Source: a virus. From it: 64,000 nt of DNA. The notes beneath the pieces were generated by a model, which saw only the letters and a program-made list of their open reading frames with translations, was not told the DNA's origin and did not search any database. Positions 51,789 to 59,398 of this stretch are shown one piece after another (the stretch's first letter is position 1; the number at the start of each line of letters is the position of its first letter). The stretch is from the IMG/VR virus record IMGVR_UViG_3300033182_000595, positions 1-64,000 of that record; one strand, given 5' to 3'. The position numbers were made by a program, and so were the translations under genes.

Positions 51789-52176
51789 GGTCTTTGATAA
51801 TCGCAGGAGATTTAGGCTTCTCCTTGGCTACATTTGCGAGTCTCTGCTTAATATCCTTGCGGGCGTCCGCTTTTGATATTCCACGCTTGTCTGCCCACAC
51901 CTGAACCATAGTTCCTTCGGTAAACCGACAGGCTTTAAGGAAATCATTCCATTGCAGTACATTTGTACTCATTAGAATTTCCGCAACCTCGCACGCCTCG
52001 TAAGATGTTATCTTCCCACTATTGCGTAGTTTAAACCCTGGTATTGAGTTGGGATCTTCTTCCAACATCCGTTTAACCACGGCTTTAACTTGCTTAATAA
52101 ATGCCTCCATAATAGGCACCAAATCCATAGCCTCCGATATCTGTTCGGGGCTATCCATCCACTTTAAATCTTCCAT
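51781..52176 (-). CDS. Hypothetical protein after Cas4-like nuclease
   Basis: 131 residues from ATG 52176, behind a palindrome element; the longer frame to 52251 runs into the nuclease gene. I-P-G-F-K-L-R-N-S-G resembles the C-terminal P-G-W-K-L module of DUF2800-type RecB-like phage proteins, so it may be the separated C-terminal half of such a protein. Lys/Asp-rich helical C-terminus. Confidence 0.5.
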   Translation of the reverse strand: MEDLKWMDSPEQISEAMDLVPIMEAFIKQVKAVVKRMLEEDPNSIPGFKLRNSGKITSYEACEVAEILMSTNVLQWNDFLKACRFTEGTMVQVWADKRGISKADARKDIKQRLANVAKEKPKSPAIIKDHG

Positions 52177-52178
52177 AA

Positions 52179-52859
52179 TTATTTTTGTAAACACGAAATT
52201 AAGTGTGACCTTGCAGTCGGGCAGACATAAAGTGCTGAACACCACTTGCATTGTTTTGATCCACTTACTCGCTTGGGGTTTTCTTTATATGCCTCCGCAA
52301 CGACATCCTCTAACCACTTAGCCTTTTCCGCCAAGAATTGGGCTGAGTATTTTACCGTGGTATAGGTAGGGTCATTAAAAGGCTCGATTAGTGCCGCATA
52401 AACATTTTCGGTCTTGGGGTAATTTTTCCAGTAAAGCACTGCTTGTGCTAGCAACTGAACATTATCGGGTGCAGGTGTATGAGACCCGTGGAGGGTTTTA
52501 TAGTCAGCGATCAGGACATCTACCCCTAATGCCTCTGAATAGTCTAACTGACCGCTCCACGAGTCGTCATACCAAAGCCTTAATTCCCGTTCTACGACTC
52601 CTTCTGAGTCACCGAAAACTTTTTTTCTACATTCTTGCAGTGCGATTCTTGATCTGTAAGCACAAAGCCTTCTTTCATCATCATCAATTTCATCCAAGGG
52701 TACTTGGTTTTCTTCGTTTTCGTGACGAATCGTGCCTTCGTTAGCAGAGTCCTTATCGCCCTCCCACATGTAGAGCTTGTTCGCTTGCCAATGTGCTGGG
52801 CACAGGCTTGTCGCCTCCAATTTGGAGGCAGACAATTTGCCCTGTACTTTCTCAGACCG
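52179..52859 (-). CDS. Cas4/RecB-like PD-(D/E)XK nuclease
   Basis: 226 residues from ATG 52859 (8-base overlap with upstream stop). S-L-C-P-A-H-W near the N-terminus and C-K-W-C-S-A-L-Y-V-C-P at the C-terminus are the four Cys of a Fe-S cluster. The core has S-G-Q-L-D-Y-S and L-I-A-D-Y-K-T (Asp ... Asp-x-Lys). This is the arrangement of Cas4/AddB-type exonucleases and the DUF2800 group. It probably resects DNA for the annealing protein encoded just upstream. Confidence 0.75.
   Translation of the reverse strand, partial: RSEKVQGKLSASKLEATSLCPAHWQANKLYMWEGDKDSANEGTIRHENEENQVPLDEIDDDERRLCAYRSRIALQECRKKVFGDSEGVVERELRLWYDDSWSGQLDYSEALGVDVLIADYKTLHGSHTPAPDNVQLLAQAVLYWKNYPKTENVYAALIEPFNDPTYTTVKYSAQFLAEKAKWLEDVVAEAYKENPKRVSGSKQCKWCSALYVCPTARSHLISCLQK
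52187..52209 (-). promoter_or_regulatory. Palindrome element inside nuclease 3' end
   Basis: On the minus strand GTCACAC, nine bases, TGTTTAC (52209-52187), one base longer than the usual 22. It lies 11 bases upstream of the start at 52176 and within the end of the nuclease coding sequence. Confidence 0.45.
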
Positions 52860-53457
52860 CATCAGCAAAATCCTGTTTTCCGTTTCCTGAAATGCTAGCA
52901 ACTGCCTGCTCAAGGAATCCGAGCAACTTGGTATCTTGATCTTTAATCAGCTCATACTTGGTTTTCAGTGTATCCTTTAAGAACTCAGGCTTGTTTTCAG
53001 CCAACCATGACAAGGTCTTGCCCTTGTTCTGTTGACCAGGCCATTTGACATCTGCCCATAAAGGAAGGTCTTCGTTCTGACGAATAACACCCTCGATGGT
53101 TGAGCTTTCTTGTCGCTCGATCGCTTGCTCTACTTCTTCGTATGTGGCAATGGAATCATCAACTCCAATACCCAAGAACCCAAGACAACGACCAACAGCA
53201 GAGGTTTCGCAGTTCTCAATGAATGATGTAGAGTTTACACCGCTCTTAGTCTGAATTTCTTCAGCGTGTCCTGTTGCTTTAACTAAGCCATCGGAATCGA
53301 GAACTTTGGCGACCATAACGACACGATTCTCAGACATGTCTACAATACTTGTTTCTAGCGACATATCCTTGAAGTTTGGATGAGTGCGAAATGCCTTCAC
53401 CCGTTCATTTACAAGGACATAATCCTTACCTTTAATTTTTTGAGTTTCTAATTTCAT
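52852..53457 (-). CDS. Candidate single-strand annealing protein
   Basis: 201 residues. Y-V-L-V-N-E-R-V-K-A-F-R, V-K-A-T-G-H-A-E-E, S-F-I-E-N-C-E-T-S-A-V-G-R-C-L-G-F-L-G-I-G match a widespread phage family with an I-E-N-C-E-T-S-A-V-G-R core that I associate with Erf/Sak/Rad52-like annealing proteins. The gene is followed by a Cas4-like nuclease and RusA, the expected partners of a recombination system. The family assignment is from memory of the motif. Confidence 0.6.
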   Translation of the reverse strand: MKLETQKIKGKDYVLVNERVKAFRTHPNFKDMSLETSIVDMSENRVVMVAKVLDSDGLVKATGHAEEIQTKSGVNSTSFIENCETSAVGRCLGFLGIGVDDSIATYEEVEQAIERQESSTIEGVIRQNEDLPLWADVKWPGQQNKGKTLSWLAENKPEFLKDTLKTKYELIKDQDTKLLGFLEQAVASISGNGKQDFADAV

Positions 53458-54287
53458 ACAGATTTAATTTGAGGAATTGGTCCCGGTCTCATTTGAAGTT
53501 TGGATACTTCTTTTCCGCTCACCCAATTATTCCAAGTGATAACAAAGGCTTTAATGAACCAGAAAGATGATATCATTATATCGCTCGCCTGTTTCTTTCT
53601 GATTGCCTCTCTTAACTTAAGAATTGGGCTTTTTGAATCTAAGTTATGACCTAAGTGAAATGCCTGAAGGAACTCCTCAGCCAAATCTTCATCAATGGCA
53701 GATAATTTGTAGTGAATGACCGCCATTGCCGCCGGACGAGTCTTGAAGTCCTTCTTTCTTAGTCCCGCATAAGCTACAGAACCTTCAATCTTAGGATATC
53801 TTTCAAGAAGCTCCTCAACCTCATGATTAAGAACTTTTGATGCTGACTGACCTCCGAGAGAACACTCATACAGTCCATCATCATCCATTTTACGAATAAG
53901 AGCCAAGGTTGCCGCTAGGGCAGGGCAATTTTTCTTACCTAATATACTTAATATATCAGCTGGTGATCTTTTCTTACCTGAGTCAATGGTCTTAAATACC
54001 TCAGGCGAATCAACGGTTACTATAATGCAATCAATCGACTTATTCGCCTTAACAACAGCAGTCAATCTATGCTGGCCATCAATTAGCTGATGGTCTTCTA
54101 GTGCCAATCCTTTTCGTCCGCTATTATTGTAGACTCTAATGGTATCCCCATTGTTCTGCCACTTATTTGCGCGAATATCTTCAACATACTGCTTAACAAT
54201 AGCATTAGATATAGTTCTATTCGTAGGGTTATTTGTGAGCAATTTAGTCGCTTGCTTGGGCGAGATCTTAGTTATTTTAACTTCCAT
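53454..54287 (-). CDS. ParB-like nuclease-domain protein (DGQHRL)
   Basis: 277 residues. N-R-T-I-S-N-A-I-V-K-Q-Y-V-E-D-I-R-A-N-K-W-x-N-N-G-D-T-I and L-I-D-G-Q-H-R-L-T-A-V form the ParB/sulfiredoxin-like fold of phage DGQHR proteins; the C-terminal 180 residues are helical. Some relatives are nucleases or modification-associated proteins. PRTRC cassettes include a ParB-like gene, so this could be the distant partner of the 27-30 kb genes. Confidence 0.65.
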   Translation of the reverse strand: MEVKITKISPKQATKLLTNNPTNRTISNAIVKQYVEDIRANKWQNNGDTIRVYNNSGRKGLALEDHQLIDGQHRLTAVVKANKSIDCIIVTVDSPEVFKTIDSGKKRSPADILSILGKKNCPALAATLALIRKMDDDGLYECSLGGQSASKVLNHEVEELLERYPKIEGSVAYAGLRKKDFKTRPAAMAVIHYKLSAIDEDLAEEFLQAFHLGHNLDSKSPILKLREAIRKKQASDIMISSFWFIKAFVITWNNWVSGKEVSKLQMRPGPIPQIKSV

Positions 54288-54309
54288 CCAGTTATCCTCC
54301 TATGGTTAG

Positions 54310-54561
54310 TTATTGCGTTGCTTGATGAACTTCGAAAGTTTCAGTTGTCCATCGTTTCGCATCTTTGTTCTTAGTGAGTTCAATCACCTCACCCTTATTC
54401 CACCTTGGTGTTTTCCACCCCGGTAATTGAACAGGTGTGAGGACTCCCTCTTTCTTTAAGAATGCGAGATAACGGTAGCCTGCAGTGGCTCCCAATCCCA
54501 GTAAACGACAGACCTCTGAACCCTTCAGAAGCAGTTTATTTTCCATACTATCTTTCGACAT
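54310..54561 (-). CDS. Excisionase/MerR-type DNA-binding protein
   Basis: 83 residues from ATG 54561 (an ATG at 54546 is also possible). L-L-K-G-S-E-V-C-R-L-L-G-L-G-A-T-A-G-Y-R-Y-L-A-F-L-K-K-E-G is a helix-turn-helix of the AlpA/excisionase type, followed by a wing with W-K-T-P-R-W-N-K-G-E-V. It is divergent from a ribbon-helix-helix gene across a repeat-rich operator and near integrase 2, fitting a lysogeny regulator or Xis. Confidence 0.68.
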   Translation of the reverse strand: MSKDSMENKLLLKGSEVCRLLGLGATAGYRYLAFLKKEGVLTPVQLPGWKTPRWNKGEVIELTKNKDAKRWTTETFEVHQATQ

Positions 54562-54742
54562 GGGTTGTTGTTTTAGCATCCGAAAAGCACTTGGCAAGAT
54601 AAAATAATGCATACGCAACAAAAACTTTAAAATAATGCGTAAGTGTGAAGTGAAATGAAGTAAAATGAAGTAAAGTGTTGACAGAAAATTATTTTACATA
54701 TTTTAATGCAAATTCTTTTATTTGCCCCATGGAAAGGAAAAT
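54562..54742. promoter_or_regulatory. Divergent control region with tandem 10-bp repeats
   Basis: Three tandem TGAAGTRAAR repeats (54646-54675) and a direct repeat AAAATAATGC (54601 and 54629) sit beside a sigma70-like promoter TTGACA (54678-54683), 18 bases, TTTAAT (54702-54707) pointing right. GGAAAGGAAA precedes the start at 54743. It separates the excisionase-like and ribbon-helix-helix genes, the usual place for a lysogeny switch. Confidence 0.6.
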
Positions 54743-54961
54743 ATGACAACAGAACCCCTACAAGCTGTGAACTGTAGAATACCTAAAGAAGTATATAATG
54801 ATATGCAGGACCTACTTAGATTCACGCAAAAATCAACAGCCGCATTCGTGAAGGACTCAATAGAGTTCTATATGGAATGTGTTAAAAAAAATAAAATCGC
54901 GGAAGATTTCAATCCATTGAAGATTGACCAGTTTGCATACAATTTGAACAAAAAAATCTAG
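54743..54961 (+). CDS. Ribbon-helix-helix-like small regulator
   Basis: 72 residues from ATG 54743, which has an AAAGGAAA site. N-C-R-I-P-K-E-V-Y-N-D-M-Q-D-L-L-R-F-T-Q-K-S-T-A-A-F-V-K-D-S-I is the strand-helix-helix layout of Arc/CopG repressors. First gene of the rightward lysogeny transcript. Candidate binder of the 10-bp repeats just upstream. Confidence 0.6.
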   Translation: MTTEPLQAVNCRIPKEVYNDMQDLLRFTQKSTAAFVKDSIEFYMECVKKNKIAEDFNPLKIDQFAYNLNKKI

Positions 54962-54978
54962 AAAGGAATAAAATATAA

Positions 54979-55353
54979 ATGAATACCCCCTCAACAAACC
55001 TGACAATTCTTCACGATACCCAAGAATGGAGTACAGATATTGAGGGTGAGATTGGCGAAATAAGAGTGGAGGTGGAAGGCATCGCTCAAAGTATTAAGAC
55101 ACTGGTTTTATGCTTGGGCGTGATCGTTACGGTCTGCCTAGTCTGTAATATCGGAATGGCTACATGGGTTGCGACTCATGACGATGAAATCATGGAAGCC
55201 GTGGACGGTACCATCAAAAGGAACTCAGTAGTGATGGATAGAATGGCTAGATTAAATAATATCTATGCCAAGAAACTACAGTCAATGGGACTTATATATC
55301 GTGATGGAAATTGGCAACAAATTGGCAACAACCCCGTGAATCCCAGTAAATAA
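54979..55353 (+). CDS. Membrane protein upstream of attP
   Basis: 124 residues. Acidic N-terminal helix (E-G-E-I-G-E-I-R-V-E-V-E-G-I-A-Q-S-I), one membrane helix at about 42-62 (L-V-L-C-L-G-V-I-V-T-V-C-L-V-C-N-I-G-M), then a polar C-terminal domain. The reading frame ends 11 bases before the tRNA-like sequence. Could be a lysogenic conversion or superinfection-exclusion membrane protein; unproven. Confidence 0.55.
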   Translation: MNTPSTNLTILHDTQEWSTDIEGEIGEIRVEVEGIAQSIKTLVLCLGVIVTVCLVCNIGMATWVATHDDEIMEAVDGTIKRNSVVMDRMARLNNIYAKKLQSMGLIYRDGNWQQIGNNPVNPSK

Positions 55354-55364
55354 GAGGATCATGT

Positions 55365-55414
55365 CCTGACTACGGATCAGGAGGTTGGGAGTTCGACTCT
55401 CTCCGGGTGTGCCA
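55365..55414 (+). other. attP: tRNA-Arg(ACG) 3' half, candidate attP core
   Basis: CCTGA (55365-55369), loop CTACGGA with anticodon ACG, TCAGG (55377-55381) form an anticodon arm. GGGAG/TTCGACT/CTCTC (55387-55403) is a proper T arm, followed by CGGGTGT, discriminator G and CCA (55412-55414). The matching 5' half (acceptor and D arm) is absent upstream. A tRNA 3' half next to an integrase gene is the usual phage attachment core, so integration would restore the host tRNA-Arg gene. Confidence 0.8.
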
Positions 55415-55445
55415 CTTTAAATAAGCCACAATCTCACTAAATAAG

Positions 55446-55474
55446 CACCTCTCAGCAATGGGGGGTGTTTTTTT
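55446..55474 (+). terminator. Terminator downstream of tRNA-like attP
   Basis: CACCTC (55446-55451) pairs with GGGGTG (55462-55467), one G-T pair, around a 10-base loop, followed by seven T. It probably travelled with the host tRNA gene as part of the att region, and could also terminate the 54743-55353 transcript. Confidence 0.7.
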
Positions 55475-55542
55475 ATTTACTTCACTAAGTTTCATAAATA
55501 ACCACGGATTTACATGTTTACTGCCAACAAAACTGCCAACAG

Positions 55543-56556
55543 ATGAAGGTGTCCATATCCAAAAGAAAGGTTAGGGATAACATAAAATGGGCTTTAACTG
55601 TTCATCATGACGGAAAGCGACGAAGAAAGTTCTTCAATTCAGCCATGGAAGCCAAAGCGTTTGATGTAGTCACTTGGCTTGGTGAGGTTGCCGAAAAAGA
55701 ACCTGTGGGAGAACAGACATTACTACATGTAGCAAGCAATGAGTATTTAGCTGAGTACTTCGAGAATAATTATAATCCAGCTAAGCCAAAACAGAAAGGA
55801 TATCGCACAACCGAAGAGCGGGTAAATAAGTTCCTAACATGGTTTGGTGGAGGTAGATCAGTATCGGATGTAACCGTGGAGTCCTACAAGAAGTATGTGA
55901 ACTCAGGGGACTGGTCAGAGAAGACCAAAAAGGAGTACGGACGGGCTGTCCGAATATTCATGGCATGGTGTGCGAAAAAAGGTTACGGGCAAAATGTATC
56001 GGATTGGTATATTCAGACTAACCCAGATCTGAAAATGACCAAAAAAAAGGTCTTTTTTAAATTACCAGGTATTTTGCAGGTAGCAGAAGTAAAATCTCTC
56101 TTAGAGGAAATAGACGAGAAGTATAAACCTGCCTTAGCTATTATGTTATTTACGGGGATACGCCCAGAGATGGAGATGGCTACTTTAAGATACTCAGACA
56201 TCCGATGGGGTAAGTCTATAGGACTAAAGGCAGAGCATACTAAGACAGGACGGGAGCGATGGATTAAGCCACCAGAGAACCTATGGTCATGGGTGCCAAA
56301 ATCTAAAGGCTTGGTTATGCCATCTTATAACGCACTCAACTTAGCAAGAAGGTGGGCATCCCGTAGGGTGGGTTTCAACTACCCAACTAATGGTGCCAGG
56401 CATTCGTTTGGTAGCTATGGATACTGGAAGTCTTTTGAGTGGGCATTAGATACCATGGGGCATATGTCATCCGAGACGTTTCTTAAGAACTATAAGAACA
56501 ACAGGGTAGATGCGGAATCTGCGTCCGAATATTTCGGAATATGTCAAGCGGGGTAG
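55543..56556 (+). CDS. int: Tyrosine recombinase (integrase 2) with variant active site
   Basis: 337 residues. Core-binding region about 62-165. Catalytic Arg207 (TGIRPEM), Lys near 234, Arg286 (GARHSFGSY), His307 (MGHMS) and nucleophile Tyr317 (KNYKN). At the usual H-x-x-R box the first His is replaced: N283-G-A-R286. Lies directly downstream of the tRNA-Arg fragment, so it is the likely enzyme for that att site. Its low similarity to integrase 1 shows it is not a duplication. Confidence 0.9.
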   Translation: MKVSISKRKVRDNIKWALTVHHDGKRRRKFFNSAMEAKAFDVVTWLGEVAEKEPVGEQTLLHVASNEYLAEYFENNYNPAKPKQKGYRTTEERVNKFLTWFGGGRSVSDVTVESYKKYVNSGDWSEKTKKEYGRAVRIFMAWCAKKGYGQNVSDWYIQTNPDLKMTKKKVFFKLPGILQVAEVKSLLEEIDEKYKPALAIMLFTGIRPEMEMATLRYSDIRWGKSIGLKAEHTKTGRERWIKPPENLWSWVPKSKGLVMPSYNALNLARRWASRRVGFNYPTNGARHSFGSYGYWKSFEWALDTMGHMSSETFLKNYKNNRVDAESASEYFGICQAG

Positions 56557-56577
56557 TAAACAATATGTTACACCCCC

Positions 56578-56599
56578 GATACACGAAATTTCGTGTTGC
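56578..56599 (+). promoter_or_regulatory. 22-bp palindrome element before packaging block
   Basis: The central 16 bases (56581-56596) are a perfect palindrome, ACACGAAA/TTTCGTGT, with weaker outer bases. It lies 31 bases upstream of the gene at 56631, at the head of the packaging/head transcript and just after integrase 2. Confidence 0.55.
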
Positions 56600-56630
56600 A
56601 ATTCATTAAAGTGTTTTTTAATTCTAAAAC

Positions 56631-56858
56631 ATGGAGGATAGGAAAGTAATGAAAGTAAAGGCTGAAGCGTTTGACGCATACCAAAGGGTGCGTCCACTAC
56701 TTGAGGAGTACTTTGATTCCTGGATGATTGTAGGTCACCGTGCGGGCTGTAAAACCAAAATAGTATTAGCGGATATCGAAAAGGATGCCGCTGACATGAA
56801 GGAGCAACTCGCAAATGCCAAAAAATGGAAAGAAAAGCCCGTGGGAGATTCTCGTTAA
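56631..56858 (+). CDS. Hypothetical protein
   Basis: 75 residues; the ATG at 56649 is also possible because GGAGG stands 11 bases before it. Helical, with E-A-F-D-A-Y-Q-R-V-R-P-L-L-E-E-Y-F and a Lys-rich end. Family not recognised. First gene of the packaging block. Confidence 0.55.
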   Translation: MEDRKVMKVKAEAFDAYQRVRPLLEEYFDSWMIVGHRAGCKTKIVLADIEKDAADMKEQLANAKKWKEKPVGDSR

Positions 56859-57192
56859 TTACCCACCAGTCTTCGTAAGATTATACGCAAAGGAGCGATC
56901 CGGCTCACGGATGCACCGAGCCTTGAGCGACCAAGAGGTCGCTATACGAGGTAATATACCTGTGGACATTGTTCGCAGGATATCCCGTATGACCACATGG
57001 GATAATGTAACAGTTGGTGATGCTCGTAGTTTCTGTAAGGGATGTAACTTCGATCCTTTTAGCTATTTAGATAGAAACAGGATATCTGCTTATTCTAGGC
57101 GGGGCACTTACGCATTCCTGAGAAGAAGCGACCACTGGGAGAATACATTTCTGCCGTTAATTAAAATATTTCAACATGCCCAGAACCCATAA
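56815..57192 (+). CDS. Helix-turn-helix-type phage protein
   Basis: 125 residues. L-S-D-Q-E-V-A-I-R-G-N-I-P-V-D-I-V-R-R-I-S-R-M-T-T-W-D-N-V is an HTH-like segment, followed by F-C-K-G-C-N-F-D. This small protein commonly precedes terminase genes in aquatic phages. Possible role in packaging initiation; unproven. Confidence 0.58.
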   Translation: MPKNGKKSPWEILVNYPPVFVRLYAKERSGSRMHRALSDQEVAIRGNIPVDIVRRISRMTTWDNVTVGDARSFCKGCNFDPFSYLDRNRISAYSRRGTYAFLRRSDHWENTFLPLIKIFQHAQNP

Positions 57193-57844
57193 GATTAAGA
57201 CCGATGTTCTAGCCGCCGCACTTAAAGAGTATGACGGGAACTACGAAAAGGTAGCTGAGCATTTTGAAACAACCGCAAAGAAAATACGCGAGCGGGTTTA
57301 CCACGACCCCCAGCTTTACTCGGTATGGGTGAAGAATGGCGTTAAGGAAATGAAGCCTGACAGCATAGAGCTTATGGAGCGTCAGCATGAGTATGATGAC
57401 GAGAAGGGAACACGCTTGCTCGAGGCTTTGGATAAAAACAGTAGGTATGTTTTTAATAACGACCTAGAGAGTATTCTTACAAATAAAGACAATGTAGAGA
57501 AGCTACAGATATTTAAGGACTTCGATGACTCCGTGGGACTACTGATGGCGGAGGCTCTGCGTGTTACACAGAAGGTAAATATTCGTCAGAATATGAGCCT
57601 GTTTGAAGTGACTGAGACACTCAAGGATGCACTTGATGGGGATGATATGGACCCCGAAGAAAGGATACTTCAGACCAGACTATTTCTCCAGGCAACCGAG
57701 CAACAGGGGAAATTCTATGACCGACTACTAAAAGGATTAGAGTTCCAGCTTAAATTAGCCAACGAGAAGGATAAGCGAGAAACCAAGAAGAAGCCAGGCT
57801 TCCGACCACTAAAGGAACTCAAGGATGCCGAAGAAGAAAACTAA
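57176..57844 (+). CDS. Probable small terminase subunit
   Basis: 222 residues. N-terminal D-V-L-A-A-A-L-K-E-Y-D-G-N-Y-E-K-V-A-E-H-F-E-T-T-A-K-K-I-R-E-R-V is an HTH like those of TerS DNA-binding domains; the middle is coiled coil and the basic C-terminus resembles the portal/TerL-binding tail. Directly followed by TerL with a 20-base overlap, which is the usual order. Confidence 0.62.
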   Translation: MPRTHKIKTDVLAAALKEYDGNYEKVAEHFETTAKKIRERVYHDPQLYSVWVKNGVKEMKPDSIELMERQHEYDDEKGTRLLEALDKNSRYVFNNDLESILTNKDNVEKLQIFKDFDDSVGLLMAEALRVTQKVNIRQNMSLFEVTETLKDALDGDDMDPEERILQTRLFLQATEQQGKFYDRLLKGLEFQLKLANEKDKRETKKKPGFRPLKELKDAEEEN

Positions 57845-59366
57845 GGTAGATCACAAGATACTACTGGAGAAGTTTGCTCCAGAAGTAGAGACCCTAGACC
57901 AAAAGGATACGGAGCCATGGCTGCCATCTTTGACTATCACGCAGAGAAAAATCTTTGATGACCCCGCCAAGTACATCCTTGCATATGGGGAGAGAGGTTC
58001 CGGAAAAACATACTCTTTGGGTGGGCACAAGCTCGTCCGTCATTGCTATGAAAACTTCAATGCCCTAGCACTTATTATCGTTGGTGTTAGATCTCAGGCA
58101 ACTATGGGTGGTGTGTGGCACAAGTTACAAGTAGAGATATTACCTGAGTGGGTGGAGGGTATAGGATTAGTTCACACAGACGAGAGGCAGGATACCCAAA
58201 AGAACTTATATATAGATATCGAAAATCGTTTTGGTGGGCACTCAAGAGTTTGCCTTATTTCCATACCCTATGGTGCTTTTATTAAAGACAGAATTAAAGG
58301 TTTTGAGCCTAGCTTAATTTTCGTGGACGAGCTTACCAACTTGGATACGGATGACTACTTCAATGCAGTCGTTCAGCAGTTGGGTAGACGCCAAGGTATT
58401 CACGGCCCACAACAATATCTAGCGGCATGCAATCCCGACGGGCCGAGCCACTGGGTATATAAAAGATTCTTCGAGGATCCCTACGATGCGGATGGAAACT
58501 GGAATAAGGACTATGCGGTTTATCATGTAAAGATTGAGGACAATATAGATAACCTACCTAAAGGTTACTACGATCGGATTCAGGAAGCAGTCAAGAGTGA
58601 CCCGATTGAGGAAGCACGAATGGTTCGCGGGGAGTGGATAGACCGACCAGCTGGAAATGCTATATTTGGTCCTTACTTTAATAAGGCGTTGCATATCCGT
58701 GGGGACAATAAGAGGGGCATACTCCCTAATAAGAATTATCCAATAGTAGTAGGATGGGACCCCGGCTCTGTAAACAATGCTGTAATCTTTATGCAGACCT
58801 TACCAGGTGCAGATAAGACGATATGGACAGTATTCGATGAGTTTGTAACTATAAACAAGAAGCTACCATACACTACATTGGTTCCATTAGTTATGCGTAA
58901 AATGGCATACTGGAATAGAAAATGTAATCACAAGTTTAATTACATACATGTAAGTGATAACTCAGCATTCAATCAGTTCCGTGCCAAAACTGGGTCTTAC
59001 GATGTAAAAGACATAGAGGAGATATCTAGGACTAAGGCGGAGACCTTTAATATGAGTCCGATTCGCATGCGGGCGGCTCCAAAGTTCAATGGATCAGTAG
59101 AAGCACGGGTAAGATTAACGATAGCTAAGTTACAGTCCGAGGAACTTTTAGTTTCATATCAATGCACCAATATAAGGAAGATGTTCCAGAACTTGATATC
59201 CGAGAAACCAGGTAAAACATACGACCCCAATATAGCATTTAAACCTAAGAGATCAGTTTATGTTCACGCCTTTGATGCAATGTCTTATGTAATTATCTAT
59301 TACGACTCCATGCACTTAGGAAATAGACCCGAACCAAAGACAGAAATCATGGATATTGGGTCTTGA
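57825..59366 (+). CDS. terL: Terminase large subunit
   Basis: 513 residues. ATPase: Walker A G-E-R-G-S-G-K-T (55-62), Walker B L-I-F-V-D-E (164-169), then C-N-P-D-G-P coupling motif. RNase H-like nuclease: V-V-G-W-D-P-G-S (Asp312), H-V-S-D-N-S (Asp378) and H-A-F-D-A-M-S near 484-490. It packages and cuts phage DNA into the prohead. Complete and intact. Confidence 0.95.
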   Translation: MPKKKTKVDHKILLEKFAPEVETLDQKDTEPWLPSLTITQRKIFDDPAKYILAYGERGSGKTYSLGGHKLVRHCYENFNALALIIVGVRSQATMGGVWHKLQVEILPEWVEGIGLVHTDERQDTQKNLYIDIENRFGGHSRVCLISIPYGAFIKDRIKGFEPSLIFVDELTNLDTDDYFNAVVQQLGRRQGIHGPQQYLAACNPDGPSHWVYKRFFEDPYDADGNWNKDYAVYHVKIEDNIDNLPKGYYDRIQEAVKSDPIEEARMVRGEWIDRPAGNAIFGPYFNKALHIRGDNKRGILPNKNYPIVVGWDPGSVNNAVIFMQTLPGADKTIWTVFDEFVTINKKLPYTTLVPLVMRKMAYWNRKCNHKFNYIHVSDNSAFNQFRAKTGSYDVKDIEEISRTKAETFNMSPIRMRAAPKFNGSVEARVRLTIAKLQSEELLVSYQCTNIRKMFQNLISEKPGKTYDPNIAFKPKRSVYVHAFDAMSYVIIYYDSMHLGNRPEPKTEIMDIGS

Positions 59367-59394
59367 CTTTTTGTAACACTAAAACAAATGTAAC
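59363..59394 (+). promoter_or_regulatory. -35-like TTGACT plus 22-bp element
   Basis: TTGACT (59363-59368), four bases, GTAACAC (59373-59379), then ATGTAAC ending 59394. The spacing to TTGACT is the same as in the copies at 20399 and 22195. It overlaps the terL stop and precedes the start at 59399. Confidence 0.55.
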
Positions 59395-59398
59395 AAGC

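Noticed and set aside
55330-55414. Complete tRNA-Arg gene
   Set aside because: No acceptor 5' strand complementary to CGGGTGT and no D arm could be placed upstream; only the 3' half is present.
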